Shown here: positions 29,232 through 39,281 of the stretch, in pieces | Layout of the letters: each line of letters begins with the position of its first letter | How positions within the stretch are numbered: position 1 is the stretch's first letter | Origin: Meira nashicola | Taxonomy: Eukaryota; Basidiomycota; Exobasidiomycetes; Exobasidiales; Brachybasidiaceae | NCBI GenBank assembly: GCA_001600355.1 | Contig: BCJU01000001.1 | Coordinates: forward strand, 641,178-705,177 | Direction: 5' to 3' | Length of the DNA stretch: 64,000 nt | Translations under genes and position numbers: made by a program | The notes under the pieces: generated by a model | The model's database searches: none | What the model was told of the DNA's origin: nothing | The model's input: only the letters and a program-made list of their open reading frames with translations

Positions 29232-30095
29232 CTATGCTCTGACCCATTGTGACTCTATCTCCATAATTGATACCGATACGCCACCCTAAGATGAAATGGA
29301 AGAAAATGAGTAAGATTGATATTGAAATTCTATCACAAACACCTTTTGCTCACCTTTTCGTCATAGTCTGTCCATTCTCCATCTTCAAATTCCACATCAT
29401 CAAATGAAGTATTGGATTCTGTCGATTTGCACTTCCATGTTCCCTACAAAGCAAAGTAGAAAAAGAGAGTCAGTCAATACATCATATCAGACTTGTTACA
29501 GCCAGCAATTTCAAGACACCCACCGAAAAGTCTATACTCAAAAAGTCCAATCCACGAGCTTCAACGATTGCGATTGTCTCGAAAGTTGCACCGGCAGTTG
29601 GTGCGTAAGGTCTCCATAGAGGTGATTTTGCTGTAGGTTCTTCGAATTCTGTTAAGTAGGCGAGATGGAATATGTGTGAGTTTAGTGTTTTCAAATCTAT
29701 CTGTCTTGTTGTAATTCACTCACTTGCTGAAATCTCCTTCTTGCAAAACTTTTTAAAATTGGATTAAAGGCGGATTAGTATGATGGCAGAATTGATTATG
29801 TTTTGTAGCAGTGTACTTACTTGACAATGCATGACTAAATTTGATGTTGAACGCCCTTTTGACATTTCAACTTCATCATCTTTTGAGAATCCTACAATTT
29901 TTGGATGTTCTTCTTGACAAGAAGTACATTTTAGCTTTGCCATAATCGTATAATTATCATCTGCAGGTCGAACGTCGGTAACATTTTCCAATTGAGCTCG
30001 AATTTGCAAAGCGAGACGCTAAAGTAGAAGAGAAAGAGATCTTGTCAACTTAATTTTTCATCTGTTTATATCATCTTTCCAATGCTTACAGGCAT
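29232..30095 (-). CDS. CXXC zinc-binding protein, UPF0587/DUF866 (CZIB, C1orf123 homologue)
   Basis: Six exons: 30095-30090, 30018-29821, 29748-29724, 29648-29524, 29443-29354 and 29285-29232, giving 165 residues (human CZIB: 160). All introns are 68-80 bp with GTRAGN or GTGGGT donors. The first coding exon is only ATGCCT; after splicing the protein starts MPRLALQIRAQLENVTDVRP, the conserved family N-terminus. Two CXXC pairs are present: CTSC in exon 2, and CQFC formed across the exon 2/3 junction; these bind zinc. Exons 4-6 carry ARGLDFLSIDF and WTDYDEK, hallmarks of the family. Biochemical role in fungi is not established. The reconstruction rests on frame and on family conservation at every junction. 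Confidence 0.9.
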
Positions 30096-30336
30096 ATTTG
30101 GCAATTCGCAAGATGATGGTGTCGTCTGACAGGTGGAGAGAGTAGCTCAAAAAACTCCTTTCTTCTAAAATTTGGTGAAACGCGCACGGTCCAGCGACGC
30201 TTAAATTTTTACATCTTCATCATCATGACTTAAAAAGGATGTCACAAAGTCCTGTCACACATCAATAAGTGAACTAATTTGATAGGATGCATAGTATACA
30301 ATGGTATCATTTCTTTAAATTTAAAAAGACAATTTC

Positions 30337-31152
30337 CTAATTAGCTTTCTCTGCTGCTAATCGTCTGTAGGCGAAAAATTACACCGTCAGCTTATTCATT
30401 CTCTTCTCCATTCAAGTACGCATATACTCACTTGTCTCTCCTTCTCTTCACATCCCAATTATGAACACGAGCTGTATTGACTTCCATTGTGGTAATTTGA
30501 TCACGAAGGAATTCTAGATCTTCTCCAATCACTTTAAGACTATCTTTTGAGCCTTGCAGCCTTTTAGTAAGCAGATCTATAGCTTCTTGAATTGGATAGG
30601 AAAGCATCACGTTGGCCTGTGAGTCAAAAAGTAAAAGAGTAATTCTGTCGTCAGCATTCATTCATGAAACCTTTCTTTGACATCATTACACTTACACCCA
30701 ACCACAAATTCACCGATTCTACTGGTGGAATTGTTGCTTTCGCGTATAAGGTATCGTTCAATTCAAAATGCGTCTCTAATTCCTCTTCAGCCTCCTGAGA
30801 TGAAAAGAAAAAGGTTTATTTATGAGTCAAACTGTTCAATTGTGTTAGCGGCATTAATACTCACCTTCTTAGATTGTAGATGTTGTACCATACTTAATGT
30901 TTTTTCGATATCGGGAATCTTTTCTTGTAAAGCTCTCTGCCTTTGCTTTCTATCCATTTCCATCATTTTGTATTTTGACATTGTTTCTTGAAATTTTCTC
31001 AAATGAGGTTCAGCTTCTTCTTCCGGTCCTCCTAGGTGTGCTTCTACATCTTCAATAAATGGTGCTTTGGGTATTCCGCTTGCACTCATCTCTAATCCAC
31101 CCGATTGTACCTTTTGAGCTGTTGCAGCAGATGAGCTACTATTGCTTGCCAT
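30337..31152 (-). CDS. PAC10: Prefoldin subunit 3 (Pac10/VBP1)
   Basis: Exons 31152-30865, 30794-30696, 30616-30432 and probably 30364-30337, giving 199 residues. If the last intron (30431-30365, GTGAGT...CTACAG) is not used, the protein stops at 30428 with 194 residues. Prefoldin is a six-subunit chaperone that hands unfolded actin and tubulin to CCT; subunit 3 is an alpha-type subunit. Visible: GIPKAPFIEDVEAHL, the first coiled-coil (YKMMEMDRKQRQRALQEKIPD is the conserved region), the beta-hairpin centre LYAKATIPPVESVNLWLGANVML across the exon 2/3 junction, and the second coiled coil with DLEFLRDQITTMEVN and the end VHNWDVKRRR. All parts match the family. It is divergent from RPL28 across 372 bp. 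Confidence 0.92.
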
Positions 31153-31524
31153 TTTGTTGTGCTCGGCGACTTTTTTGACGTTACACGACGAATGCGATGA
31201 TTGTCACTGTCTACTTGTTCTTGAAAGTGTTGCTTGCTTGATGACCATGCTTCTAGCGTGGTTAAGTCGCGCTATGGCTGTATGCATCGTATGTAACCAG
31301 AGGGTAGGTGAACACCCGAGCCATTTCGGCCGAATCAAATAAAATGCTTTTTTCTTGACTTTGTGCGCGGGCGCGAGCTTGAGTTTTGCATTATGTGCGC
31401 ACCGCACCCCTACTAGTTTAGAAGAAAGTCCTGCGGTTTGCGAGAAGAAGGTTTCAAGGTCATTCAGTAATCGTCCTAACCATCACTACGGTCCATATCG
31501 ATAAACATACTTTTTCCAATAAAA
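31153..31524. promoter_or_regulatory. Divergent promoter, prefoldin 3 / RPL28
   Basis: 372 bp shared by a chaperone gene and a ribosomal protein gene. Candidate sites: TGACGT near 31175, the palindrome TTCGGCCGAA at 31324-31333, a GCGC-rich patch near 31366-31376, and CCCCT near 31407. None is proven. Confidence 0.5.
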
Positions 31525-32325
31525 ATGTCTTCTACTCAAGATCTTCAATGGTTATTGACCCGCAAAACATCTTGCTTCTTGGTAAAGCAAAAGGGTCTCG
31601 CTCGTGTCTTTTCTCGTGAACCAAACAATTTGGCACAAATTCACTCTTACCGTTATTCCGGTTTGGTGAACGATAAGAACGTCAGCGTTGAAGCATCAAA
31701 ATCCGGAAAGGGTTTGGTTGTTTCTACAAAGAAAGCCGACAGTGCACCAGGCAAAATCGCCGGCTCTCGTTCCACTCAATCCCTCAAGAGAGGTGGACCT
31801 CGTCACAAGGCTGGTGCAGTTGCTCAAATCGTCGGTAAGAATGGATACCGTTCCGACTTGTTGAAAGGTAAGTTTTTCTACTCCTCTTTTCGCCTTTACG
31901 CTATCCTGTTCCATCGAAGCACAACGCTAGAACCCGCCTAGATCGTGCGCGATATGAAAGGATGGGCGTATTTGTTGTGCAAGATTAATGATCGTCTTTC
32001 TTTGTATTGCGAGAGTATCGATACTGCAATTACTCCCTCAATTAACACTTCAAATGGACTTTAAGTTCATCTCTTGAAGCATCAAGACGATACATACTTT
32101 CACACCTTTTGCCCGTTCTGCTTTAGCGTAAAGGAGGCAGAGGTATTCGACTGTACAAATGAAAAGTACCAAATACTGACTAATGCTCTCGTTTTGTTTT
32201 GTTATTTGTTCACAGATGCTGTTGCCCGTGCTTCCGCCATCGCTCGTGCCCAACAAGGTGGTCGCAAACAACCCCCAGCCAAAAAGACCCGTGGACGTGG
32301 TGCTAAGAAGACTGTCGTCCTTTAA
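31525..32325 (+). CDS. RPL28: Large-subunit ribosomal protein eL28 (Rpl28)
   Basis: Exons 31525-31867 and 32216-32325 encode 150 residues. The start MSSTQDLQWLLTRKTS and the FSREPNNL motif are typical of eL28 (L28e), a cytosolic 60S protein present in most eukaryotes but absent from budding yeast. The C-terminus is strongly basic (KKTRGRGAKK). The splice junction G|AT restores DAVARASAIARAQ. The 348-bp intron is four to five times longer than most others here; its retention would end the protein after about 25 extra residues. A CTGAC branch-point-like sequence sits about 40 bp before the CACAG acceptor. High expression is expected; codons look more biased than in neighbours (CGT, GGT, AAG frequent). 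Confidence 0.94.
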
Positions 32326-32861
32326 ATTGGCATTCAATCTAGCCCAGCTATGACGTACTAACATTTTTATGGTAATAATTCATCATCAAGTTATGCCATT
32401 GTATCTCATCTTATCTGCGATTACATCAATGAATATGCTATAAATAAAATCAAAAGTGTGAATGAAAGGCGTCAATTGTACGTACGCCTAAGATGGTATC
32501 GGACTTGTTTAATGAGAATTTTGCGCCTGCTGTGCATGCACGTACTAGAGCGTGCGAACAGGAGTGTAGCCGTGCGTGTTTGTTTTTCTTTTGTGTTTTT
32601 CTCCACAAGCTTTGGCGCTTAAAGTAGGGTCAAATTTGAATGTTCCGAAGAATATCTGTTTTGTACCATTCTTTCGCCTTCATCAAGAGCGGTGCCGTCC
32701 TACGTTCCTTGGGGTATTGATGGATAATCTGCTTGACAAATATTCTTTTTTCACTTTCGCCCAACAAAATTGATAAATTCAATTTGACAAACACAACCTT
32801 CTCTACTCCAATGACAAACCATCTCTTGTAAGGTTAAAGCCGAAAGAGAAAGAAGAAGAAA
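32326..32861. promoter_or_regulatory. Spacer and promoter between RPL28 and the trehalose synthase subunit
   Basis: 536 bp. GAATGTTC at 32638-32645 is a perfect two-unit heat-shock-element core, 217 bp before the TSL1/TPS3 start, which would fit a stress-induced gene. No AGGGG/CCCCT stress element was seen. The leader just before the ATG is purine-rich (GAAAGAGAAAGAAGAAGAAA). Confidence 0.45.
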
Positions 32862-35800
32862 ATGGCAAGTAGACGATTACTTCTCGTTCATCTTTATTTG
32901 CCCAATACTTTAGATTTTCAAGCATGGCCTGATGAACAATCCATTTCACATTATCGCGTTCCAAGTCAAGCACGCGGCGATTCTACATCATCACATTTGC
33001 CAACGGATGATGCGCCACCTTCACCACCACATGCGCTTAATTCTCGACTTTCAGTTGATGAATTAGATTCAAAACTCAAAAGAGCTTCTATAGATGGAGA
33101 TGGAATTCTCATCTCGAATGCATCATCTTCATCAAAACAACAAGGTAAATCTCAATACGACAATGAAGACGAAAATGATGATGCCATTTCCGATTCTGAC
33201 GATGGTCCATCTTTGGGTCCGATCGGTCGAAATTCCGCACCTGCAGCGTCAAATATGATTCAAAACCGTCAACAACGCAGTGAAAGGGGAAGCTTTAGTG
33301 AGCAAAATAAGAAAGTTAGCATGACAGCTTTGATGAGCGAAGCAGCATCTGGAGGATCCAATTCTATTCAAGCCGAAAAGAATATGCCAGTCGGAGGAAG
33401 TTTAACTTCTCGTTCACGTCGTGGAAGTGCAAACGCGCCGGTCAAGCCAATTCTTATAACTCCATCTACTGAAACAAAGGAGGAAGATGCATCTCCCAGA
33501 ATTCCGATCGCACCTGCATCTGATCATGGTCGATCAGCGCCCTCTCAAGCTGCTCTTAGCACTTCACCAAATCAAATGCAAACTTTAGGAGCTTCCACCA
33601 GTCGACGTGGTAGCGTTTCTGGTATTACACCTTCTATGCCTTCTCAAAGTGGCACAATGTCTTCCTCTAAAACTCCTACAAGACAAGCAGCAGAAGGTGC
33701 TGGAACAAGAACGCCAGGCGCAAGAGCAGGTGGAAAAGCGGGAACAATGACTCCTTTGAGCATCATCGGAGATTTAGCTGCTAAACAATCTGCTATTCCG
33801 CCAAAACAACTTCCTACTGCTGGAGATACGGATAGACATCATCCATTCGGTTCAGGGGCTGTAACTCCAATGCGAGAACAAACTGCAATCGGAACAGGAA
33901 CACGCACTCCAGGCCGTCGACCAGTGTTAAGCGGATCAAACGGGATTCCTCCTTCGCGTACATTTGCTGCTGGATTAACATTGACAAAGGTAAATGAGAA
34001 TCAAAATAATGATCGGACAGGAAAAGCAAATACTTTGGGTGGCACATCTACACCTTTACGACCTTCTAGACCCGCTTTAAGTAATATGAACAGAGCAACA
34101 GAAGGTTCAATTCCAACTGCTATGGATAATTGGTTCATTAATGAACATGGTCGTGGTGCTGATGCTATTCCACCTCAAGTTAAAGCTATTAGGCCATCTT
34201 TGATGAGCAGAGGTTCTTCACAAGCAAAGATATTCAAAGATAGTCCTGGAGCACATTCACCTTTTATCGATCAAGCAGCTTCATTTCAAGATCATCAAAA
34301 AGAGAACAATCAACATGGCATCATTGCTCAATATCATCCTTCAACTGGACCTACTGGTCCGCCTGCTGCACCAAGTTCGAATTGGAATAGATCAGGGTCG
34401 AAAAATAGACAAGCGGGTAGACAAAGTACGGCAGGTCGAAGACCTTCTTCAACAGGGCGAACTTGTCATAGAAGATCATCCGTTGAAACCTTTGGCGAAG
34501 AAACAATGACCGAAATTGATACACCAGTTTTACCTCCCTATGATTTCATTCCTAATCCTTCCAGTAATGGAGGATTGATGAATGCTGTAAAATCCTTGTC
34601 AAACGAACAATTACGAGGCGGAAAGGTATTTATTGGTACTCCTGGCGTAGCGACAAATGAATGGGCAGGTGATGCAGAGAAGAATAACATAGCAAAGCGA
34701 CTAAGGGAAGAATGCGATTCTGTGCCTGTTTGGGTTGAAGATGATACCTTTGAAGCAGCATATGCACATTTTTGCAAACAAATCCTTTGGCCAACGTTTC
34801 ACTATACACTTCCAACACGTAATGGATTGGAACACGAACATGAAGGATTTGAATGTTACCGTGAATTGAATGAACGATTTGCTCAAGCAATCGTTGATGA
34901 ATATAAAGAAGGTGATATCATTTTCATTAACGATTATCATCTCTTACTTGTGCCTGAAATGGTACGTCAAAAATTACCACATTCAAAGATTTGCTTCTTT
35001 TTGCATATCGCATGGCCTAGTTCAGAAATCTTTCGTTGTTTGACTGTTCGTACGCATATCCTCAAAGGGATGCTTGGAGCAGATCTCGTAGGATTTCAAA
35101 CCCAAAACTTTGCCCGTCATTTTCGTCAAACGGTTTCTCGAATTTTACAATTGGAAGCAACGCCAAAAGGAATTCAAATTGATGGAAGAGGAGGTTTCGT
35201 TACAGTTGCCACTTTTCCTATCGGCATTGATGTAAAAAGTTTAAACGAAAGACGTGCACAACCAGATGTGGCGGAATGGGTTGAGAAATTACGTTCACGA
35301 TATGAAGGCAAGAAAGTAGTTGTAGGTCGAGATAAATTGGACAGTATCAAAGGTGTCAGACAGAAATTACTTGCATTTGAAACTGCATTAAATGAACATT
35401 CGGATCTGATTGGAAAAGTGGTTCTATTACAAGTCGCATTGGCTACAACTGAAGAAAACGAAGAAGTTGCAGCAGCTACAGATGTTGTTTCGAGAATCAA
35501 CAAAAAGTATTCAACCTTAACATATCAACCTGTCGTATTCTTGCACGTTCAAGATATCACTTTTTGTCAATATCTTGCTTTGCTTACCATAGCAGATGCA
35601 TTCCTTGCAACAAGTTTACGAGAAGGAATGAATTTGACCTCACACGAATTTGTTATTTGTCAAGAGGTGAAACATAAGCCTTTAATTCTATCAGAATTTA
35701 CCGGAACATATAGCTCTTTACGAGCTTGTATTGGTATCAATCCTTGGAATACCAAACAAGTTGCTGATGCGATTTACAAGGCTATCACGATGGATGAAGA

Positions 35801-37295
35801 TGAAGCTCTTGAAAGATGGAAAGATTTACGAAGACAAGTTATGGCACAGGACGCTCAACATTGGATTCAGAGTCTCTTGGGTAGATTGGAACGTGCTCAT
35901 ATTGATCAACAACGAAGGAATAACCTTTTCGTGCCTAGATTAGAAATCGGTCAATCGGAATGGAGAGCAAGTAAGAGCAGATTGATCTTATTGGATCTAG
36001 AAGGTACTTTGATGCGGGATGATCCTTTGTTGGATTATGCTAAAGGTTTTGAAGTACCTGAAGAAGTGATTAAAGTCTTGCACAATCTTACAGAAGATCC
36101 AAAGAATCGTGTTTACATTTTGAGTGGAAAAGGTACACAAGATCTTACCAAACTTGTTGAACGTGTACCTAGAATAGGTTTGGTGGCTGAAAACGGGTGC
36201 GCAGTCATGTATGCAGGCAGCGCACCACATGAACATCCATTGCATTTCGGTGACCAAAACGGTCAAAAAGGAACAACAAAATCTTGGACGAGCTTGGTTG
36301 CTGGTATTAATATGTCTTGGCGTGAGCCTGTTTTAGAGATCCTTAGGTATTTCACCGAACGAACTCCTGGTTCATGGCTTGAAGATCGTGGTGCTTCAAT
36401 CTTGTGGCGATTTTGGAGTGAAAGATTTGATGAAAAGACGGCACAACAAAATAAAGAATTTCATTGGGCTCGTAGACAAGCAGCAGAAGTGCAAAATTTG
36501 ATTTATGATTCATTAGGAGAACGATTTAGTTTACGTATAATTCCAGGCAAAACAAGCTTTTTGATCATGCCAAAGAATACTTCACGTGCAAGTGCGGTTC
36601 AACATGTGGTCAGTATAAGTCATATTGGCATTCAAGATACATTCAAGCAAGCTGCTATGTCTCCGTATACCTTATCACCTTCAGCTTCTTCATCTATTCG
36701 TGATGCACAAAGTAGACAACATTCTTCAATTTTCAAGAGTTCTTCATTGAGCAAAAATAACGGCAATCACGAAGAGAGAAACAATTTAGAACACATTGAT
36801 GACTCAAATGATACATTCAATCTTGACTCATTGCCACCACCTTTGCCGTCTGCCGTGAGCGGTGTACAGCCGGTAAAAGCTGCATTAAAACAAGGAATCG
36901 ATTTATTCCGACAACCATCCAATGCATGGTCTATGACGGGAGTATTACATGAACAACAATCTCCTCCAACATTTCATTTACGCGCAAAGTATAACACTCA
37001 TCTATTACATCCTTTCGGTTTAGGTTCATTCGATTTAGTGGTTTGTATTGGTCAAGATGATAATTTGTTTGCTTTTATCAATTCTTTAGATTTGCCATTT
37101 GCGCCTATCACATGTACTTCTGCAGGTCATAGTGGTGATATGCAACACGGTCATAACAGTCATTCTGTCGGCGTTGGTTCAGAAGCAAATTATTACGTCA
37201 ATGGGCCACAAGACGTTTATCATTCTCTTTATGATATCTTGGCTTTCCGTGGTCGAGATCAAAAATGGGGCGTTCCTGCCATGGTGGATGTGTAG
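32862..37295 (+). CDS. TSL1: Trehalose synthase complex regulatory subunit (Tsl1/Tps3 type)
   Basis: Intronless, 1477 residues. The first ~20 residues (RRLLLVHLYLPNTLDF) resemble the Tsl1/Tps3 start, followed by about 550 disordered Ser/Gly/Pro residues with many RRGS/RTPG kinase-type sites. A GT20 trehalose-6-phosphate synthase domain lies at about 590-1020 and a HAD trehalose-6-phosphatase domain at about 1040-1477. Both are degenerate: the HDYHL motif of Tps1 is N690-D691-Y-H-L, RDGMNL is R920-E921-G-M-N-L, and the phosphatase DxDGT is D1045-L-E1047-G-T, without the second Asp. So it is probably not an enzyme but the large scaffold and regulator that holds Tps1 and Tps2 together, as Tsl1/Tps3 do in yeast. 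An active Tps2 role is unlikely but not excluded for a D-to-E change. Confidence 0.9.
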   Translation: MASRRLLLVHLYLPNTLDFQAWPDEQSISHYRVPSQARGDSTSSHLPTDDAPPSPPHALNSRLSVDELDSKLKRASIDGDGILISNASSSSKQQGKSQYDNEDENDDAISDSDDGPSLGPIGRNSAPAASNMIQNRQQRSERGSFSEQNKKVSMTALMSEAASGGSNSIQAEKNMPVGGSLTSRSRRGSANAPVKPILITPSTETKEEDASPRIPIAPASDHGRSAPSQAALSTSPNQMQTLGASTSRRGSVSGITPSMPSQSGTMSSSKTPTRQAAEGAGTRTPGARAGGKAGTMTPLSIIGDLAAKQSAIPPKQLPTAGDTDRHHPFGSGAVTPMREQTAIGTGTRTPGRRPVLSGSNGIPPSRTFAAGLTLTKVNENQNNDRTGKANTLGGTSTPLRPSRPALSNMNRATEGSIPTAMDNWFINEHGRGADAIPPQVKAIRPSLMSRGSSQAKIFKDSPGAHSPFIDQAASFQDHQKENNQHGIIAQYHPSTGPTGPPAAPSSNWNRSGSKNRQAGRQSTAGRRPSSTGRTCHRRSSVETFGEETMTEIDTPVLPPYDFIPNPSSNGGLMNAVKSLSNEQLRGGKVFIGTPGVATNEWAGDAEKNNIAKRLREECDSVPVWVEDDTFEAAYAHFCKQILWPTFHYTLPTRNGLEHEHEGFECYRELNERFAQAIVDEYKEGDIIFINDYHLLLVPEMVRQKLPHSKICFFLHIAWPSSEIFRCLTVRTHILKGMLGADLVGFQTQNFARHFRQTVSRILQLEATPKGIQIDGRGGFVTVATFPIGIDVKSLNERRAQPDVAEWVEKLRSRYEGKKVVVGRDKLDSIKGVRQKLLAFETALNEHSDLIGKVVLLQVALATTEENEEVAAATDVVSRINKKYSTLTYQPVVFLHVQDITFCQYLALLTIADAFLATSLREGMNLTSHEFVICQEVKHKPLILSEFTGTYSSLRACIGINPWNTKQVADAIYKAITMDEDEALERWKDLRRQVMAQDAQHWIQSLLGRLERAHIDQQRRNNLFVPRLEIGQSEWRASKSRLILLDLEGTLMRDDPLLDYAKGFEVPEEVIKVLHNLTEDPKNRVYILSGKGTQDLTKLVERVPRIGLVAENGCAVMYAGSAPHEHPLHFGDQNGQKGTTKSWTSLVAGINMSWREPVLEILRYFTERTPGSWLEDRGASILWRFWSERFDEKTAQQNKEFHWARRQAAEVQNLIYDSLGERFSLRIIPGKTSFLIMPKNTSRASAVQHVVSISHIGIQDTFKQAAMSPYTLSPSASSSIRDAQSRQHSSIFKSSSLSKNNGNHEERNNLEHIDDSNDTFNLDSLPPPLPSAVSGVQPVKAALKQGIDLFRQPSNAWSMTGVLHEQQSPPTFHLRAKYNTHLLHPFGLGSFDLVVCIGQDDNLFAFINSLDLPFAPITCTSAGHSGDMQHGHNSHSVGVGSEANYYVNGPQDVYHSLYDILAFRGRDQKWGVPAMVDV

Positions 37296-37862
37296 GATGA
37301 TGATGATGATGAGATATAGAATATGCGAATAATCCACTACTCTACTATAAAGATTACCTACAACGAGCAGATCTTTTCTGCAATTAATATATAAATATAT
37401 ATATCCTCTCAATTCACTGTAGAATATTTGAATGGGACCCAATAAAAATAAATGAATTGAGCGCCTGACTAGCAAAAGTACAATCGATGCATATGAATGT
37501 TAGCAAGGAGCAAAGAAGGATGAAGCATCAAGGATTTGATTGTGTTATAGTGTACGAGGTGAAGAGGAGATCAGATGAACAAATAAAGTAAAATAAAAAA
37601 GAAGTCATCCGTGCTTAAAGAAGATTAAGAAAAGCGAGTGTATAGAAAGATTGGTGACCAGCACAGGATAGCGCCTCCCGCTTCGAACGAAAAAAGAGAA
37701 TCGTCAAAGGGGGAAAAGCAAATGATGATGAAAACCCCGAGAAAGAGATGAATGAGTGTGACAGAGGATGATGAGCGAGTAGATTTTGCCATTGATTGAA
37801 TTGAAAAAGAATTGTGTGTGTGTAGTCGTATGCGATCTGCCTTTTTTTATTCGTTCGTTCGT
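37296..37862. other. Spacer between convergent TSL1/TPS3 and the GPI-type protein gene
   Basis: 567 bp made of two 3' regions. A GATGATGATGATGAT run lies just after the TSL1 stop. No gene or RNA seen. Confidence 0.45.
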
Positions 37863-38411
37863 TCAAAGAATTGCAACCAAAACGGCTGGAACGGCAGCGA
37901 ATGCCAAACCGGCCAAAGTGGCAGGAGAAGACAAAGAAGAAGCACCACTTGTGACTGCGTTGGAAACTTGTTGAAGGGAAGATTGTCCTGAGCTACTCTT
38001 GACGTCTGCATTATTAACGGCTGCAACATTTTGATTTGTTGCGGCTGCTGCAGCTGCAGAGCTTGAAGAATCACAATCTTCAACAACGCTTGAATATTGA
38101 GCTAAAGCGACACGAGCAGTTTGAGTACCAAATTGACTTACTAAAGCTTGAGAAATTGATTCTTGGAATTCAGGCTTGTTTGTTGCACTTGCCCACATTG
38201 CACGATACTGTTCTGCATTCTTTCCCTTCAAAGCAGATGAAACGTTTTCCAAATATGCACTTGGATCGGCCAACATTTTCGAGAGGTCAATTCCGTCAGG
38301 CCATTGTTGACGTTTAATGTGATGATGAGGTGTTGGTTGAGGAGAAAGGGCGCCCATAACGGTGGATGCGCCGATAAGAATTGCAGCGACTGAGGTGAAT
38401 GAAGTCTTCAT
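37863..38411 (-). CDS. Small secreted protein, probable GPI anchor
   Basis: Intronless, 182 residues. Signal peptide at about 1-21 (MKTSFTSVAAILIGASTVMG, cleaved near G20/A21); then a short His/Pro-rich segment ending at K33-R34, a Kex2-type dibasic site, which would release a roughly 12-residue propeptide. A helical middle (about 40-110) has only one Cys; after it a Ser/Ala-rich stretch and a hydrophobic C-terminus (about 160-182) preceded by small residues, the pattern of a GPI-anchor signal. Probably a cell-wall or plasma-membrane surface protein. I recognise no enzymatic domain. It might be lineage-specific; a role in host or surface contact is only a possibility. Confidence 0.8.
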   Translation of the reverse strand: MKTSFTSVAAILIGASTVMGALSPQPTPHHHIKRQQWPDGIDLSKMLADPSAYLENVSSALKGKNAEQYRAMWASATNKPEFQESISQALVSQFGTQTARVALAQYSSVVEDCDSSSSAAAAAATNQNVAAVNNADVKSSSGQSSLQQVSNAVTSGASSLSSPATLAGLAFAAVPAVLVAIL

Positions 38412-39281
38412 GGTGAATTTGAATTTTCTTTTGTTTTTACGGGCGAGATCGCAGATCTTTATTATTGGTCAATCGATAAAATGCACGAATGCAAAGATAA
38501 TGAATGGCGTGAAAAAAAGAGAAAAAAGGGTCGGGACTGGGAGAGCTTTGGGAGTGAATGATGGTGATGAGAGAGTTCAAATTCATCATCTATTTGGCAT
38601 ACAAGCATGCACTTTTTCCCCTCTCTAAATGGTGTTTTCTCTGTTTGCGCACGCAGTTTTGTGCAGCCTGCTTCTGCCCACGTACTTGCGTATGCGGGAA
38701 AACCATACAAATCGCGGTGTTCTTTTAATTTACCTAAATCGATGATGCATGTTACATGCTTTTCTATCCTCGGCACTTATTCAGTCTTTGAAAATTCCTT
38801 GGCATTCCAGCCTGTTACACACTCTGCGCCTGCCGCGCGTAACCCTTAAATTCAGTACAGACCCGGCGCCTGGCTATGCAATGTTCGGCTGCAGTTTTAC
38901 ACTAGAAGTCTTTATGAAAATCTTTGGGTTTGAATAAAAATTCGACTTAGATCAGTGCCCTCGAGCCTACAAATGTACATAAGCATATGGGATGCGGGCT
39001 TTATGCTCAGTCACGCTTTTACGCGTTACCGTGTTTAGTTTGTTCACAAGATCAACACAAAGGAATTAATCAGAAATTTCTCTCATGGCCATCATGAGAA
39101 TATTCGCAATACTTTCTTTCTTCACAACAAGAATTACTGCTAGATGAATATTAATTGACTGCTCAATATTCACTGCGAGTGAAGATGAGAATGATAAGTA
39201 GTAGTACAAATCCCTTTGTCATTGAGATAAAAGGATGTGGATGATTGATACACTTGATTATTGCAGGATCAAAATCCAGGC
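38412..39281. promoter_or_regulatory. Spacer: promoter of the GPI-type gene and 3' region of VPS26
   Basis: 870 bp. CCCCT at 38618-38622 lies about 210 bp upstream of the GPI-protein start. GCGC-type sequence (CTGCCGCGCGTAACCC) occurs near 38829-38844. No gene seen. Confidence 0.4.

Noticed and set aside
31990..32180. Possible C/D-box snoRNA inside the RPL28 intron
   Set aside because: Only weak box-like words (AATGATC, CTGA) with no terminal stem; the CTGA is better explained as the branch point.
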